Source: Prosapia bicincta (taxonomy: Eukaryota > Arthropoda > Insecta > Hemiptera > Cercopidae). From it: a stretch of 64,000 bases of DNA. Both the position numbers and the translations under genes were made by a program. The stretch's first letter is position 1. Each line of letters begins with the position of its first letter. The stretch is from positions 103,363,733 through 103,427,732 of the forward strand of contig JBAIZL010000003.1 in the NCBI GenBank assembly GCA_036971475.1, written 5' to 3'. Shown here one piece after another: positions 12,677 through 24,600 of this stretch. The notes below the pieces were generated by a model. It had not been told where the DNA came from, did not search any database, and was given only the letters and a program-made list of their open reading frames with translations.

Positions 12677-15600
12677 ATGTGGGTAACGTCTTTTTGTTTA
12701 AGTGTTACAATAAATCTGCCAGAAGAACGTAATTAACAAGATGTGGGTAACGTCTTCTTGTTTAAGTGTTACAATAAATCGGCCAGAAGAACGTAACTAA
12801 CAAGATGTGGGTAACGTCTTCTTGTTTAAGTGTTACAATAAATCTGCCAGAAGAACGTAATTAACAAGATGTGGGTAACGTCTTTTTGTTTAAGTGTTAC
12901 AATAAATCTGCCAGAAGAACGTAACTAACAAAATGTGGGTAACGTCTTCTTGTTTAAGTGTTACAATAAATCGGCCAGAAGAACGTAACTAACAAGATGT
13001 GGGTAACGTCTTCTTGTTTAAGTGTTACAATAAATCTGCCAGAAGAACGTAACTAACAAGATGTGGGTAACGTCTTCTTGTTTAAGTGTTACAATAAATC
13101 TGCCAGAAGAACGTAACTAACAAGATGTGGGTAACGTCTTCTTGTTTACGTGTTACAATAAATCTGCCAGAAGAACGTAACTAACAAGATGTGGATAACT
13201 TCTTCTTGTTTAAGTGTTACAATAAATCGGCCAGAAGAACGTAACTAACAAGATGTGGGTAACGTCTTCTTGTTTAAGTGTTACAATAAATCTGCCAGAA
13301 GAACGTAACTAACAAGATGTGGGTAAACGTCCTCTTGTTTAAGTGTTACAATAAATCTGCCAGAAGAACGTAACTAACAAGATGTGGGTAACGTCCTCTT
13401 GTTTAAGTGTTACAATAAATCGGCCAGAAGAACGTAACTAACAAGATGTGGGTAACGTCTTCTTGTTTAAGTGTTACAATAAATCTGCCAGAAGAACGTA
13501 ACTAACAAGATGTGGGTAACGTCTTCTTGTTTAAGTGTTACAATAAATCTGCCAGAAGAACGTAACTAACAAGATGTGGGTAACGTCTTCTCCTTTAAGT
13601 GTTACAATAAATCGGCCAGAAGAACGTAACTAACAAGATGTGGGTAACGTCTTCTCCTTTAAGTGTTACAATAAATCTGCCAGAAGAACGTAACTAACAA
13701 GATGTGGGTAACGTCTTCTCCTTTAAGTGTTACAATAAATCGGTCAGAAGAACGTAACTAACAAGATGTGGGTAACGTCTTCTTGTTTAAGTGTTACAAT
13801 AAATCTGCCAGAAGAACGTAACTAACAAGATGTGGGTAAACGTCTTCTTGTTTAAGTGTTACAATAAATCTGCCAGAAGAACGTAACTAACAAGATGTGG
13901 GTAACGTCCTCTTGTTTAAGTGTTACAATAAATCGGTCAGAAGAACGTAACTAACAAAATGTGGGTAACGTCCTCTTGTTTAAGTGTTACAATAAATCGG
14001 CCAGAAGAACGTAACTAACAAGATGTGGGTAAACGTCTTCTTGTTTAAGTGTTACAATAAATCTGCCAGAAGAACGTAACTAACAAGATGTGGGTAAACG
14101 TCTTCTTGTTTAAGTGTTACAATAAATCTGCCAGAAGAACGTAACTAACAAGATGTGGGTAACGTCCTCTTGTTTAAGTGTTACAATAAATCGGCCAGAA
14201 GAACGTAACTAACAAGATGTGGGTAAACGTCTTCTTGTTTAAGTGTTACAATAAATCTGCCAGAAGAACGTAACTAACAAGATGTGGGTAACGTCCTCTT
14301 GTTTAAGTGTTACAATAAATCGGCCAGAAGAACGTAACTAACAAGATGTGGGTAACGTCTTCTTGTTTAAGTGTTACAATAAATCGGCCAGAAGAACGTA
14401 ACTAACAAGATGTGGGTAACGTCTTCTTGTTTAAGTGTTACAATAAATCTGCCAGAAGAACGTAACTAACAAGATGTGGGTAAACGTCTTCTTGTTTAAG
14501 TGTTACAATAAATCTGCCAGAAGAACGTAACTAACAAGATGTGGGTAACGTCCTCTTGTTTAAGTGTTACAATAAATCGGTCAGAAGAACGTAACTAACA
14601 AGATGTGGGTAAACGTCTTCTTGTTTAAGTGTTACAATAAATCGGCCAGAAGAACGTAACTAACAAGATGTGGGTAAACCTCTTCTTGTTTAAGTGTTAC
14701 AATAAATCGGTCAGAAGAACGTAACTAACAAGATGTGGGTAAACCTCTTCTTGTTTAAGTGTTACAATAAATCGGTCAGAAGAACGTAACTAACAAGATG
14801 TGGGTAAACCTCTTCTTGTTTAAGTGTTACAATAAATCGGTCAGAAGAACGTAACTAACAAGATGTGGGTAAACCTCTTCTTGTTTAAGTGTTACAATAA
14901 ATCGGTCAGAAGAACGTAACTAACAAGATGTGGGTAACGTCCTCTTGTTTAAGTGTTACAATAAATCGGCCAGAAGAACGTAACTAACAAGATGTGGGTA
15001 AACGTCTTCTTGTTTAAGTGTTACAATAAATCTGCCAGAAGAACGTAACTAACAAGATGTGGGTAAACGTCTTCTTGTTTAAGTGTTACAATAAATCGGC
15101 CAGAAGAACGTAACTAACAAGATGTGGGTAACGTCCTCTTGTTTAAGTGTTACAATAAATCGGCCAGAAGAACGTAACTAACAAGATGTGGGTAACGTCT
15201 TCTTGTTTAAGTGTTACAATAAATCGGCCAGAAGAACGTAACTAACAAGATGTGGGTAACGTCTTCTTGTTTAAGTGTTACTATAAATCGGCCAGAAGAA
15301 CGTAACTAACAAGATGTGGGTAACGTCTTCTTGTTTAAGTGTTACAATAAATCGGCCAGAAGAACGTAACTAACAAGATGTGGGTAACGTCCTCTTGTTT
15401 AAGTGTTACAATAAATCGGCCAGAAGAACGTAACTAACAAAATGTGGGTAACGTCTTCTTGTTTAAGTGTTACAATAAATCTACCAGAAGAACGTAACTA
15501 ACAAGATGTGGGTAAACGTCCTCTTGTTTAAGTGTTACAATAAATCGGCCAGAAGAACGTAACTAACAAGATGTGGGTAACGTCTTCTTGTTTAAGTGTT

Positions 15601-16088
15601 ACAATAAATCTGCCAGAAGAACGTAACTAACAAGATGTGGGTAACGTCCTCTTGTTTAAGTGTTACAATTAATCTGCCAGAAGAACGTAACTAACAAGAT
15701 GTGGGTAACGTCCTCTTGTTTAAGTGTTACAATAAATCTGCCAGAAGAACGTAACTAACGAGATGTGGGTAACGTCCTCTTGTTTAAGTGTTACAATAAA
15801 TCTGCCAGAAGAACGTAACTAACAAGATGTGGGTAACGTCTTCTTGTTTAAGTGTTACAATAAATCGGCCAGAAGAACGTAACTAACAAGATGTGGGTAA
15901 CGTCTTCTTGTTTAAGTGTTACAATAAATCGGCCAGAAGAACGTAACTAACAAGATGTGGGTAACGTCTTCTTGTTTAAGTGTTACAATAAATCGGCCAG
16001 AAGAACGTAACTAACAAGATGTGGGTAAACCTCTTCTTGTTTAAGTGTTACAATAAATCGGCCAGAAGAACGTAACTAACAAGATGTG
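12677..16088. repeat. 64-bp satellite array (about 53 units)
   Basis: ATGTGGGTAACGTC recurs every 64 bp (12677, 12741, 12805, 12869); copies with GGGTAAACG are 65 bp. Diagnostic variants are TCTGCCAG / TCGGCCAG / TCGGTCAG, TCTTCTTG / TCCTCTTG / TCTTCTCC, and AACGTC / AACCTC. Variants are clustered: the TCTTCTCC form occurs in consecutive units near 13590-13730 and the AACCTC form near 14685-14880, as expected if neighbouring units were copied together. The array ends at GATGTGATCCCATG. Confidence 0.96.
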
Positions 16089-16458
16089 ATCCCATGATCC
16101 AAGTGTTAATATATATTGCCACACATGGGTTTAGTTTAGTATTTTCTGTACGTTTGTTTTTAAAAGTTGGTAAAAGTTAATGTTGTTATAAATTCCTTAA
16201 TTCAATTTAGTTTTTTTATAATAAACATCGTAAATAAATAACGTAAAGTCTCCAAGAAATTATAAAAAATATAAACCGCAAAACTATTTGCCCTTTTCAT
16301 GTAAAGTTTTCAAAATGTGGGTTATTGCCTCTTGCATCGCCATCGATATACAGTTATCGTAAATTATAATTTATAATTTTATCGTCATTGTTAAACTAAT
16401 TGACGGCTTCTCGAACTTATTTAGGTAACTTTTATGAAAACTTACTGGCAAAACGTTT
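16089..16458. other. Short unique spacer before the piggyBac-like element
   Basis: AT-rich. Contains TTCAAAATGTGGGT at about 16308, identical to the first 14 bases at the left edge of the 64-bp array (about 12671), possibly a relic of that repeat. No gene seen. Confidence 0.5.
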
Positions 16459-16825
16459 TTAACCCATTCGCTTACAATTTTTTTTACACTGACTGAGCCA
16501 TAAAAAACTAATTTTTTAGACCATTTTTAAAGGTTTTTGTTGATTACTTTTTTTTAGTTCATATTTATGTTTCTTATGGAACCTATTGTTATTTTTTTAT
16601 TCACAAATACATTTACTTTCAAAATATATACTAATATTTATAATATCTCTTCTTTTATAATTTAATAATATGTAAACAACTAAAATGTTTCAACGAAAAA
16701 TATCAAACTTTATTTTTTTTATTTCAATTATCCTAAAGTAAAAGCATAAATTACCTTTGGAAATACTCCAAAATATTCTTCAGGGTGCAAAGAATATGTT
16801 TCAATTTCACAAGAGTTAAAAAAAG

Positions 16826-17309
16826 TTAACTTTTGTGTTGTATACTTTGAAACATTCTGGTAGGTGAAATGCGACGAGGCACAGTCCACACTCCCACTGA
16901 CTGGTTCTTTGGCCTTTTAGTGGGCTTAGGTGGTTTGGAACATGGAATTTTTTCTTTAGGCCTACCCCTTCTTGGTTTACCCCTATCTCTAGTACTAACT
17001 CTAATAGGCCTAGGACAAGGATCAAGAAAACTAGGGGCATCATCCTCCTCACTAGCAGTAGGAGACAGAGGGGCAATTATTACATCAAGGTAGATTTGAT
17101 CGAGTAGCTCAATTAGATTGGAATTCTGTGAGCTTTCATCATCTGAATTAGATGGTAATACAGGCCTATCTTGGACATTTATATCAGAAATTACATTATT
17201 TACATCTAGTGGAGTCCTAGGCCTAACATAACTACAAGAAGGCTGCTCAAGTTGCAACTTATCACTTATTGCAGAACAAGGCAGATTACATTTTTCATGA
17301 TGTGGTGAA
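16826..17309 (-). pseudogene. Transposase N-terminal remnant with AT-hook
   Basis: A minus-strand open stretch of about 160 codons inside the piggyBac-like element. It contains an acidic run (SDDES, later SEEDD), then a basic segment with RRGRPKEK, a good AT-hook DNA-binding motif, near the C-terminal third. It lacks an obvious ATG; the frame is open back to about 17309, just after an AG preceded by TAATATAAC that could serve as a splice acceptor. The catalytic domain is missing. I infer an N-terminal linker and DNA-binding part of a piggyBac-type transposase; a domesticated or host-encoded protein is less likely because the terminal repeats enclose it. Confidence 0.5.
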
Positions 17310-17367
17310 CCTGTTATATTACAGTCTATTATGATTTTTTTTATTCATTACTTACATCTACATCTAT

Positions 17368-17520
17368 TTAAGATTCAATGTCCAACTGTCTTTTTTCATT
17401 ATTACTCTCAAATGTTTCCTCAAACAAATCACTGTCCCATTCTCCAAAAATTCTTTCAATTTCACAATCTTTCAACTCCTTCTCACTTTCATCAACAAAT
17501 AAAATAATAAATCCACTCAT
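17368..17520 (-). pseudogene. Transposase N-terminal remnant, first segment
   Basis: A minus-strand frame starting at ATG 17518-17520 gives about 50 residues beginning MSGFIILFVDESEKEL and rich in Asp and Glu. I prefer this start to the upstream in-frame ATG at 17619 because the peptide before it is Cys-rich and unlike the rest. It lies inside the piggyBac-like element, on the same strand as the second segment. Acidic N-termini are common in piggyBac transposases, but no conserved motif fixes the family, so identification is by position. It stops at 17368, a few codons before a possible GTAAGT donor, so splicing to the next segment would not rescue this frame as it stands. Confidence 0.5.
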
Positions 17521-17866
17521 TTTTAACTTAAAAAGAACACAATAACAAATTAAATACAATTTGGTTAGGTTATAAACATATCCCACACAACTACAACGTA
17601 AACACAACATCACAGACAATGTCAGCTGATCGGTCGCCAGATAAAACGTAAATATTGAAAGAACTGACAGTCCAAAGAAGATAAAAATACTACCATTGGA
17701 AAGCCCAAAGCCTGTAGAATAAGATGCATATGCGATCTATTGGATTTACTGAGAACTAACTCGACACAAATTAGTTATATTGGAGGACGGCGATTCACCG
17801 TCGCTTCACAGAATGGCACACTGGGTCGCGACGGCGGATCGCCGTCATTGTAAGCGAATGGGTTAA

Positions 17867-18770
17867 TCGCATTAACCTATATTCGTCGTTGCTTTCGTAA
17901 ACAGTGACGAAGGTTTCCCAGTAAAACTGAAAATGTTTTGTGTCAGTTATGTTTTTCATAAATTGAGCCAATAAATTTTTATTATTAATTTGGCAAACCG
18001 TTAATTAGCTTTATAGTAACGTAATACAGTAATTAATAACTGTAAATGGATCCGTGCAAGCAATATTTCTTAATAATAACAGATGTGGCGCGCACACACT
18101 TTAAAAATTGCAAATAATACAATATTGCACGGGTTTCTTTTACTTGAAGAGAATTGCACAGAAAAGTGTTGGAAATATAATGAAAACGCAAGAGACTGCG
18201 TTGTTGGAAGTGAAATGCAAACACGGCCGGTACAGTTCGGGGCCCAGTAGTGGAATGTGTTTGGGCCGACGACGAGACATCAGACGTTTAACGCCTAATA
18301 ACCTTGAGCCAACTTACACGTGGAGTCACTCACCTACTGAAGATTTCACCGGCGGTGGGAGACGAAATTCCTGTGTATTATGCCAGCGCATTGTGCTTTG
18401 TTTCTCTTGTTAAGTTGTACGCCCAGACTTGCGTAACCTCCGGTGAATTTGTTAAAAGTTAAGAACGGTCAAAAGTGAGATAAATTCGTCTACCTGGCTT
18501 AGCCATTCATTCATTCATTCTGTGAATTCCATTTAACTTTTCTAGCGCTGTAAAACAAAAATAAATACAGTGGCTTTTGCTGCCCTTAGTTCCATAATCT
18601 CGTTCCTATGGAGCAAATCCTCCGAAATTAAAATGCTTTAAATGGAAAAAAGTTGGGGAAATTCCTAGAGGGGTCGTAAATAGATAAACAAATTATGAGA
18701 TAATATTTTGTAATTGGCAAACTTATTATTATTATATACGTTTTACTACGTTTACTGCTTATTATTACTA
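17867..18770. other. Unique spacer
   Basis: Moderately AT-rich unique DNA. A 101-codon plus-strand frame at 18108-18413 has no recognisable domain, a skewed composition and no supporting signals, so I do not call a gene. Confidence 0.5.
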
Positions 18771-19296
18771 CGTTTTGCTTTGTTATTTAAAAGTGAAAAC
18801 ACAACTGCTTAAAGTTTTGTCGTTTTGCTTTGTTGTTTAAAAGTGAAAACACTCCTGTGTAAGTCGTTTTACTTAGTTGTTTAAAAGTAAAAACACTCCT
18901 GCTTAAAGTTTTGTAGTTTTGCTTTATTGTTTAAAAGTGAAAATATTCCTGCATAAAGTTTTGTAGTTTTGCTTTGTTGTTTAAAAATGAAAACACAACT
19001 GCTTAAAGTTTTGTCGTTTTGCTTTGTTGTTTAAAAGTGAAAACACTCCTGTATAAGTCGTTTTACTTAGTTGTTTAAAAGTAAAAACACTCCTGCTTAA
19101 AGTTTTGTAGTTTTGCTTTATTGTTTAAAAGTGAAAATATTCCTGCATAAAGTTTTGTAGTTTTGCTTTGTTGTTTAAAAGTAAAAACACTCCTGCTTAA
19201 AGTTTTGTCGTTTCCCTTTGTTGTTTAAAAGTGAAAATATTCCTGCATAAAGTTTTGTAGTTTTGCTTTGTTGTTTAAAAGTGAAAATATTTCTGC
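18771..19296. repeat. ~50-bp tandem array with 194-bp higher-order unit
   Basis: About ten copies containing GTTGTTTAAAAGTGAAAAC and CTGCTTAAAGTTTTG. Spacings run 50, 44, 50, 50 bp, and this pattern of four repeats: AAAACACAACTGCTTAAAG occurs at about 18796 and again 194 bp later. The 44-bp units share GTAAGTCGTTTTACTTAG. Array decays at about 19296. Confidence 0.88.
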
Positions 19297-20470
19297 AAAT
19301 GTTTTAGAACCACCTCTTAAAGACGTGGCAGGATATGCTGAATTATATGTATGATTTAGTATTCTTCTTTTACTGGAAGAGAAATCGTATCTCACAGAAT
19401 CGTAGTGCCTTTTATATAAAGTACTCTTTACCGATTCAAACAGAAATAATAATTCATCCATAACTTTTGAAATCGATTCTAAAGAATTTTAAGAACTACG
19501 TTATTCTGTTTTCCGTGATGGTTATCCTAACTGGATAAATTGTGCAATAAAACTTTTCAGGTGATAAGTTTTCAAACCATTGCCCTGGTCAAGGATAGGT
19601 CCTTGACTGCGAAACCCACTTCTTTTTTCGATTGTATATCCGAATGATAATGTAACCAGTAACATTTTAATGGACGTATAGAAACCATATTGCAGTTGTG
19701 AAGATAGCGTGTTTCCACATAGGTTTTAGCGCTTCATGGGTCCTTCGTAAGGCCTATAATGAAATCTTTAAATAGCTCGAGCTAGACATGTGTCATGTCT
19801 GGCGAAGGGGGGAAGATAATAAAACCGGACCAGATGTGGAGTCAGCTGATCCAGGTGGTGGGCCCTCTGCGACACCTGTCGAGCACCGAGCGCAGCATTT
19901 CTTGCTTTTGTTTATGACACAACAATTTTACAGCTTAACTTTCATTTCGAAATAACTGAAAACAGATTGGTTTGTAAAATTTTAAAATAACGGGTTAAAA
20001 TATTTCCAGCATTATCTCCAAAAGCATGGGGTACGTGGATTACATAGGGTTAAATCAGTTTTGTTATTAACGATTGTTTTATTGGTTGTTCGCCTTGAAA
20101 AAATAATAATGAATGAATTTAGGTCGTAATATGGGCTTCAACAAAAAGCAAAGAGAGATAATAAAGTAGTACAATTTTGTTATTTGTGCTTGCATGCGCG
20201 AACAGAGAAAAATCTGTTAGTGAGATGCTTGAGCTTGCATTTATTACACTAGCATGCCTATTTCAGGTCGTATTTTAGTAAGGGCAAAATCCAAGTCATT
20301 AGCAACATCAAGTCTGTTCCTATAATATTAAATATATTTAACTTATCTTATTATTTTCCAACTGGTTTCACGCCCCCATTGACTTCACTTCACGCCCCCG
20401 TAAGGGGTGCGCCCCCCAGTTTGGTAACCCATGGTCTGCAGTTCTTGTCTATGGTAGTAGAAAATATGTT
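19297..20470. other. Unique spacer, possible hAT end near 20340-20445
   Basis: Mostly AT-rich unique DNA without a supported gene. Near the right side, read on the minus strand, the sequence runs CAGACCATGGGTTACCAAAC then TGGGGGGCGCACCCC, which resembles ends of Charlie-type hAT elements. No matching opposite end or target duplication was found, so at most this is a broken end. Confidence 0.4.
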
Positions 20471-20630
20471 ACACCTTTGGTATTAACTTGGCAAAAAACA
20501 GTACTTACTGATATTTTTCAGCAGTAGTTTCGCACTAGGCCAGCCTATTATTCAATAACGCATTTACAGTAATATAAATATCTGTAAGTAGTGTTTTTTT
20601 TTTTTTTTGCCAAGTTAATACCAAAAGTGG
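20471..20630. repeat. Inverted repeat (hairpin), MITE-like
   Basis: The left arm contains GGTATTAACTTGGCAAAAAA (from 20479) and the right arm its complement, TTTTTTGCCAAGTTAATACC (ending 20622). The similarity extends inward to GTACTTAC / GTAAGTA and outward for a few imperfect bases. The arms are separated by about 90 bp and the right arm includes a T16 run. No clear target duplication. It could be a small foldback transposon or a chance-generated hairpin. Confidence 0.6.
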
Positions 20631-20734
20631 AATACAGAAAAGCCTCAAGATGTACAACACAAAAACTGCGAGAAAATATGTACTACCATTGTTTCTGAGC
20701 AAGAGATTTGGCAATTTTCATTTCTATTGTAGTG

Positions 20735-21425
20735 TGTGATTTTAGATAAAATGCGAAAACCATAAGTCTATATCTTTTGTCCATTATCGTAGATAGGTTG
20801 TACGCATATTCTAGGACAACGTGTGCAACGTTTATTCTATATGTTAGATAAGGTAGGCCTATACATCTATTGTTTGTATCTATGAGTTTAGGTAAAATGC
20901 GAAAACCATAAGTCTATATCTTTTGTCCATTATCGTAGATAGGTTGTACGCATATTCTAGGACAACTTGTGCAACGTTTATTCTATATGTTAGATAAGGT
21001 AGGCCTATACATCTATTGTTTGTATCTATGAGTTTAGGTAAAATGCGAAAACCATAAGTCTATATCTTTTGTCCATTATCGTAGATAGGTTGTACGCATA
21101 TTCTAGGACAACTTGTGCAACGTTTATTCTATATGTTAGATAAGGTAGGCCTATACATCTATTGTTTGTATCTATGAGTTTAGGTAAAATGCGAAAACCA
21201 TAAGTCTATATCTTTTGTCCATTATCGTAGATAGGTTGTACGCATATTCTAGGACAACTTGTGCAACGTTTATTCTATATGTTAGATAAGGTAGGCCTAT
21301 ACATCTATTGTTTGTATCTATGAGTTTAGGTAAAATGCGAAAACCATAAGTCTATATCTTTTGTCCATTATCGTAGATAGGTTGTACGCATATTCTAGGA
21401 CAACTTGTGCAACGTTTATTCTATA

Positions 21426-21426
<1 letters not shown>
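20735..21426. repeat. 146-bp tandem array, left part
   Basis: ATGCGAAAACCATAAG recurs every 146 bp (20751, 20897, 21043, 21189, 21335) with almost no differences. Each unit contains GTAGGCCTATACATCTATTG. The array stops inside a unit at TTTATTCTATAT, where a LINE has inserted, and resumes with the same phase at 27218. Confidence 0.95.
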
Positions 21427-21466
<40 letters not shown>

Positions 21467-21620
21467 CCAGGCGAAAAACCTATCAAGGTTATCATCGCCT
21501 AACTAAAGTTATTTTAAATAATTATTTTAAAATAAAACTAACCAACTAAACAAAATAAAATAAAATAAATGTTTAATACAAATTGTAACTAAAACTAAAG
21601 AAACTAAAATTATACATAGT

Positions 21621-24600
21621 TTAAATATTATTAAATAGATTCAGGTGGCGTAAGAAAGCGAGGACACGGTCGATAGCCGTGACATCGTCTCTTAAAACCA
21701 CCTTTAAACTACCTCGAAGATCGTAACGTATATACAAATTTGTTAACTCATTACAATCAAGCAGGATATGCTTGATTGTAATATTAGTCCTACAAAACTG
21801 ACATAGTGGTGGATCCTCATGTCGCATCAACCATCCATGCGTTAACAAAGAGTGGCCGATGCGAAGTCGAGTAACCACCACTTCCTCCCTACGATTCGAA
21901 CGAACAGATGTCCTCCATGGTCGGACGGTATTTTTGATGTCACTCAGCTTGTTTCTATGTACATTTTGCCATTCTTCATTCCAAACAGAGAATAGTGTAG
22001 ATTTAACTTTGCATACAAAATCTGATGCCATCACACGTTGTGTCGATGGCAACATACCTGTAGCTAATTTTGCACCTTCATCTGCTTTAGTGTTTCCGAA
22101 TATTCCACAGTGACCAGGCACCGAGAGAAATGACACCTCGACACCTCGTAATTGGAGCCTGTGTATATAGCACAAGATGTCTCCAACTAAAGGGTTCTTA
22201 GTGTACATTTCCTGAATAGCCTGGAGAGCACTTTTGGAATCACAACATACAAGGTATTTAGATTTTGCAGACGGGATTGATCTTAAAGCTTGGAAAATTG
22301 CATAAAGTTCTGCAGTAAAAACTCTACAGGCTGAGGGTAAACCATAAGTGAAAGTTTGTCCTTCCATATAAAATGCACAACCTATCCCATTGTCCAGTTT
22401 TGAACCGTCTGTGAATATAGTCACATTGTGTTGGTGAGTTTGTTGAATATGCAAAAACTCCTGACGATAAATAGCGTCAGGAGTATTGTGTTTTAGGTAC
22501 ATGGACAATGAGAAGTCACATTTTGGCTTTTGTATTGTCCATGGAGGGATGTAGCATGATGTTCGTTCGAATATAACTGGATGTTCTAAATTTAGATTCC
22601 TAAAAATGCGCAACGTTCTTATTCCGAAGGGAGCAGTTGAACGTTGACGCACATTGTAACGATCCTCGAGGTGGTTATCAAAAACTGCTTTGAATGCCGG
22701 AAGTTTAGGTTTACTTCGAAGACCAGTGTAATATGAAATTTGTAGCATTTGACGTCGCATAGAGAGAGATGGTTCTCCAGCTTCAACTAGAAGGCTGGAG
22801 ATTGGGCTTGATCTAAAAGCACCAGTAGAAAGTCTAAGGCCAGCGTGATGTATTGAATCCAGGAGTTTCAGAACCGTAGGTCGAGCAGATGAATAGGCTA
22901 TACAGCCGTAATCTATGCGTGATCTTACAACGGCGCGATAGAAACGGAGCATACAGGTTCTGTCTGCTCCCCAATTTGTACCACTTAGAACTCTCAACAT
23001 ATCCAATATCTTGCTGCACCGGGTCCTCAAATCACGCACATGCGGATTCCATGAAAGTCTTTTATCCAATAAAAGACCCAAAAATCTCACATTATCCGCG
23101 GTTTGAAACCGCGTACCATCAAGATAAAGAATAGGTTCCTGATGTTGCCTGCGACGACTAAATGCTATATACTGGGTCTTCGAAGCCGAAAACTTGAAGC
23201 CCGTAGATTTGGTCCACTCTTGCAATTTATTAATTACTAATTGTAAGGATCTTTCCGCTGTTGCCATACTTCTAGCAGCCATATATATACAAAAATCGTC
23301 TACAAACAGGGAACAGTGGACCGGTGACTGTACGTTTGAAGTGACGCTGTTAATGGCAACAGCAAACAGCGTCACACTCAAAACTCCACCCTGTGGTACA
23401 CCATTCTCTAGTTCGCAACGATCAGAATATATGCCTCCTAGACGTACACGGAAAGTCCTGTTATTCAAATAATTTTGTATAAAAGCAAGAATGTTACCTT
23501 GTATACCCCATGATTTCAATAAGTTCAAAATTCCTCTTCTCCATGCCATGTCATATGCCTTCTCAAGGTCAAAGAAAACAGCTACCAGTGTTTGTCGTAA
23601 GATGAAGGCATTCTGTATAGCTGACTCCAACAAAACCAATTGGTCAACTGATGAACGTCCTTGTCTGGAACCACACTGAACGTTAGAAAGAAGTTTGTTT
23701 GTTTCTAGATACCAGACAAGACGACGGTTGACCATCTTCTCCAGTAGTTTGCATAGGCAGCTGGTCAGCGAGATGGGTCTGTAACTACTGGGATTAGTTT
23801 TGTCCTTTCCTTGTTTTAGAAGAGGAATTATTGTCGCTTCTAACCATGCATCGGGAAAACCGTGCTCCCCAAATATACGGTTGTATATCGGAAGGAGAAC
23901 TAGTTTTGCCGACGGTGGTAGATTTTTAATCATGGAGTATACAATATCATCCGGGCCTAGAGCAGAATCCTTCGTTGACGAGAGAGCTGACTCTAGTTCA
24001 TCAAGAGAGAAATGGATATTCAAACAAGAACCTCCAGACACTCCAACGGTGAAAGGTAAGGCTTCCTGTTTACGTTTGTACACCTGGAAAGCGTCCTTGT
24101 ATGCAGAAGATGAAGAATGTTTTGAAAACGATAACGCTAGCACATTGGCAATTTCCTCACAGTCCGTGGTCAAAACACCATCCGAATGCCTTAATGAAAT
24201 TAATGGCATCGGAACGGAAATGCCACAGACTGATGGTAATTTCTTCCATACTGTAGATGGAGCTGTAGTTCTTGTAATTGTGCCAATGTACTGCGACCAT
24301 GATTCTCGTTTACTTTGCCTAAATATTCTCCGTGCTTTCGCACGGAAGATTTTATATTTTTCCAGGTTTTCACTCGTTGAATGTCTCTTGAACTGGTTCA
24401 AAGCTTTTCTCCGTTGACGAAGGATCACAGTGCACTCATCATTCCACCACGGAACAGGTGGTCGTCGTGGTTTGGATGAGGTTTTCGGAATTGCCTTTCC
24501 GGCGGCATTCAAAACGGTTTTTGTAAATGAATTGACAATGTCATCAATGGGAGCCAAGTAATCCACGTCCAGTGATTCTAGATCTTGTGAAAATTGTTCC

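Larger units (their letters stand above)
16463..17862 (-). mobile_element. piggyBac-like element, internally deleted, 1.4 kb
   Basis: The ends are perfect 16-bp inverted repeats: CCCATTCGCTTACAAT at the left and its exact reverse complement ATTGTAAGCGAATGGG at the right. Each is bordered by TTAA (16459-16462 and 17863-17866), the invariant piggyBac target. An end beginning CCC is also usual for that family. Inside, the minus strand carries two short acidic or AT-hook-bearing reading frames that look like the N-terminal part of a transposase. There is no room for the DDD catalytic core, so this is a deletion derivative. Palindromes at 17786-17802 and 17830-17846 lie next to the right end only. 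Confidence 0.88.

Noticed and set aside
18108..18413. 101-codon plus-strand frame
   Set aside because: No homology recognised, no splice or promoter context, and composition typical of chance frames.
20340..20445. hAT element on the minus strand starting CAGACCATGGGTTACC
   Set aside because: Only one end is recognisable; no opposite end or target duplication found, so not called as an element.
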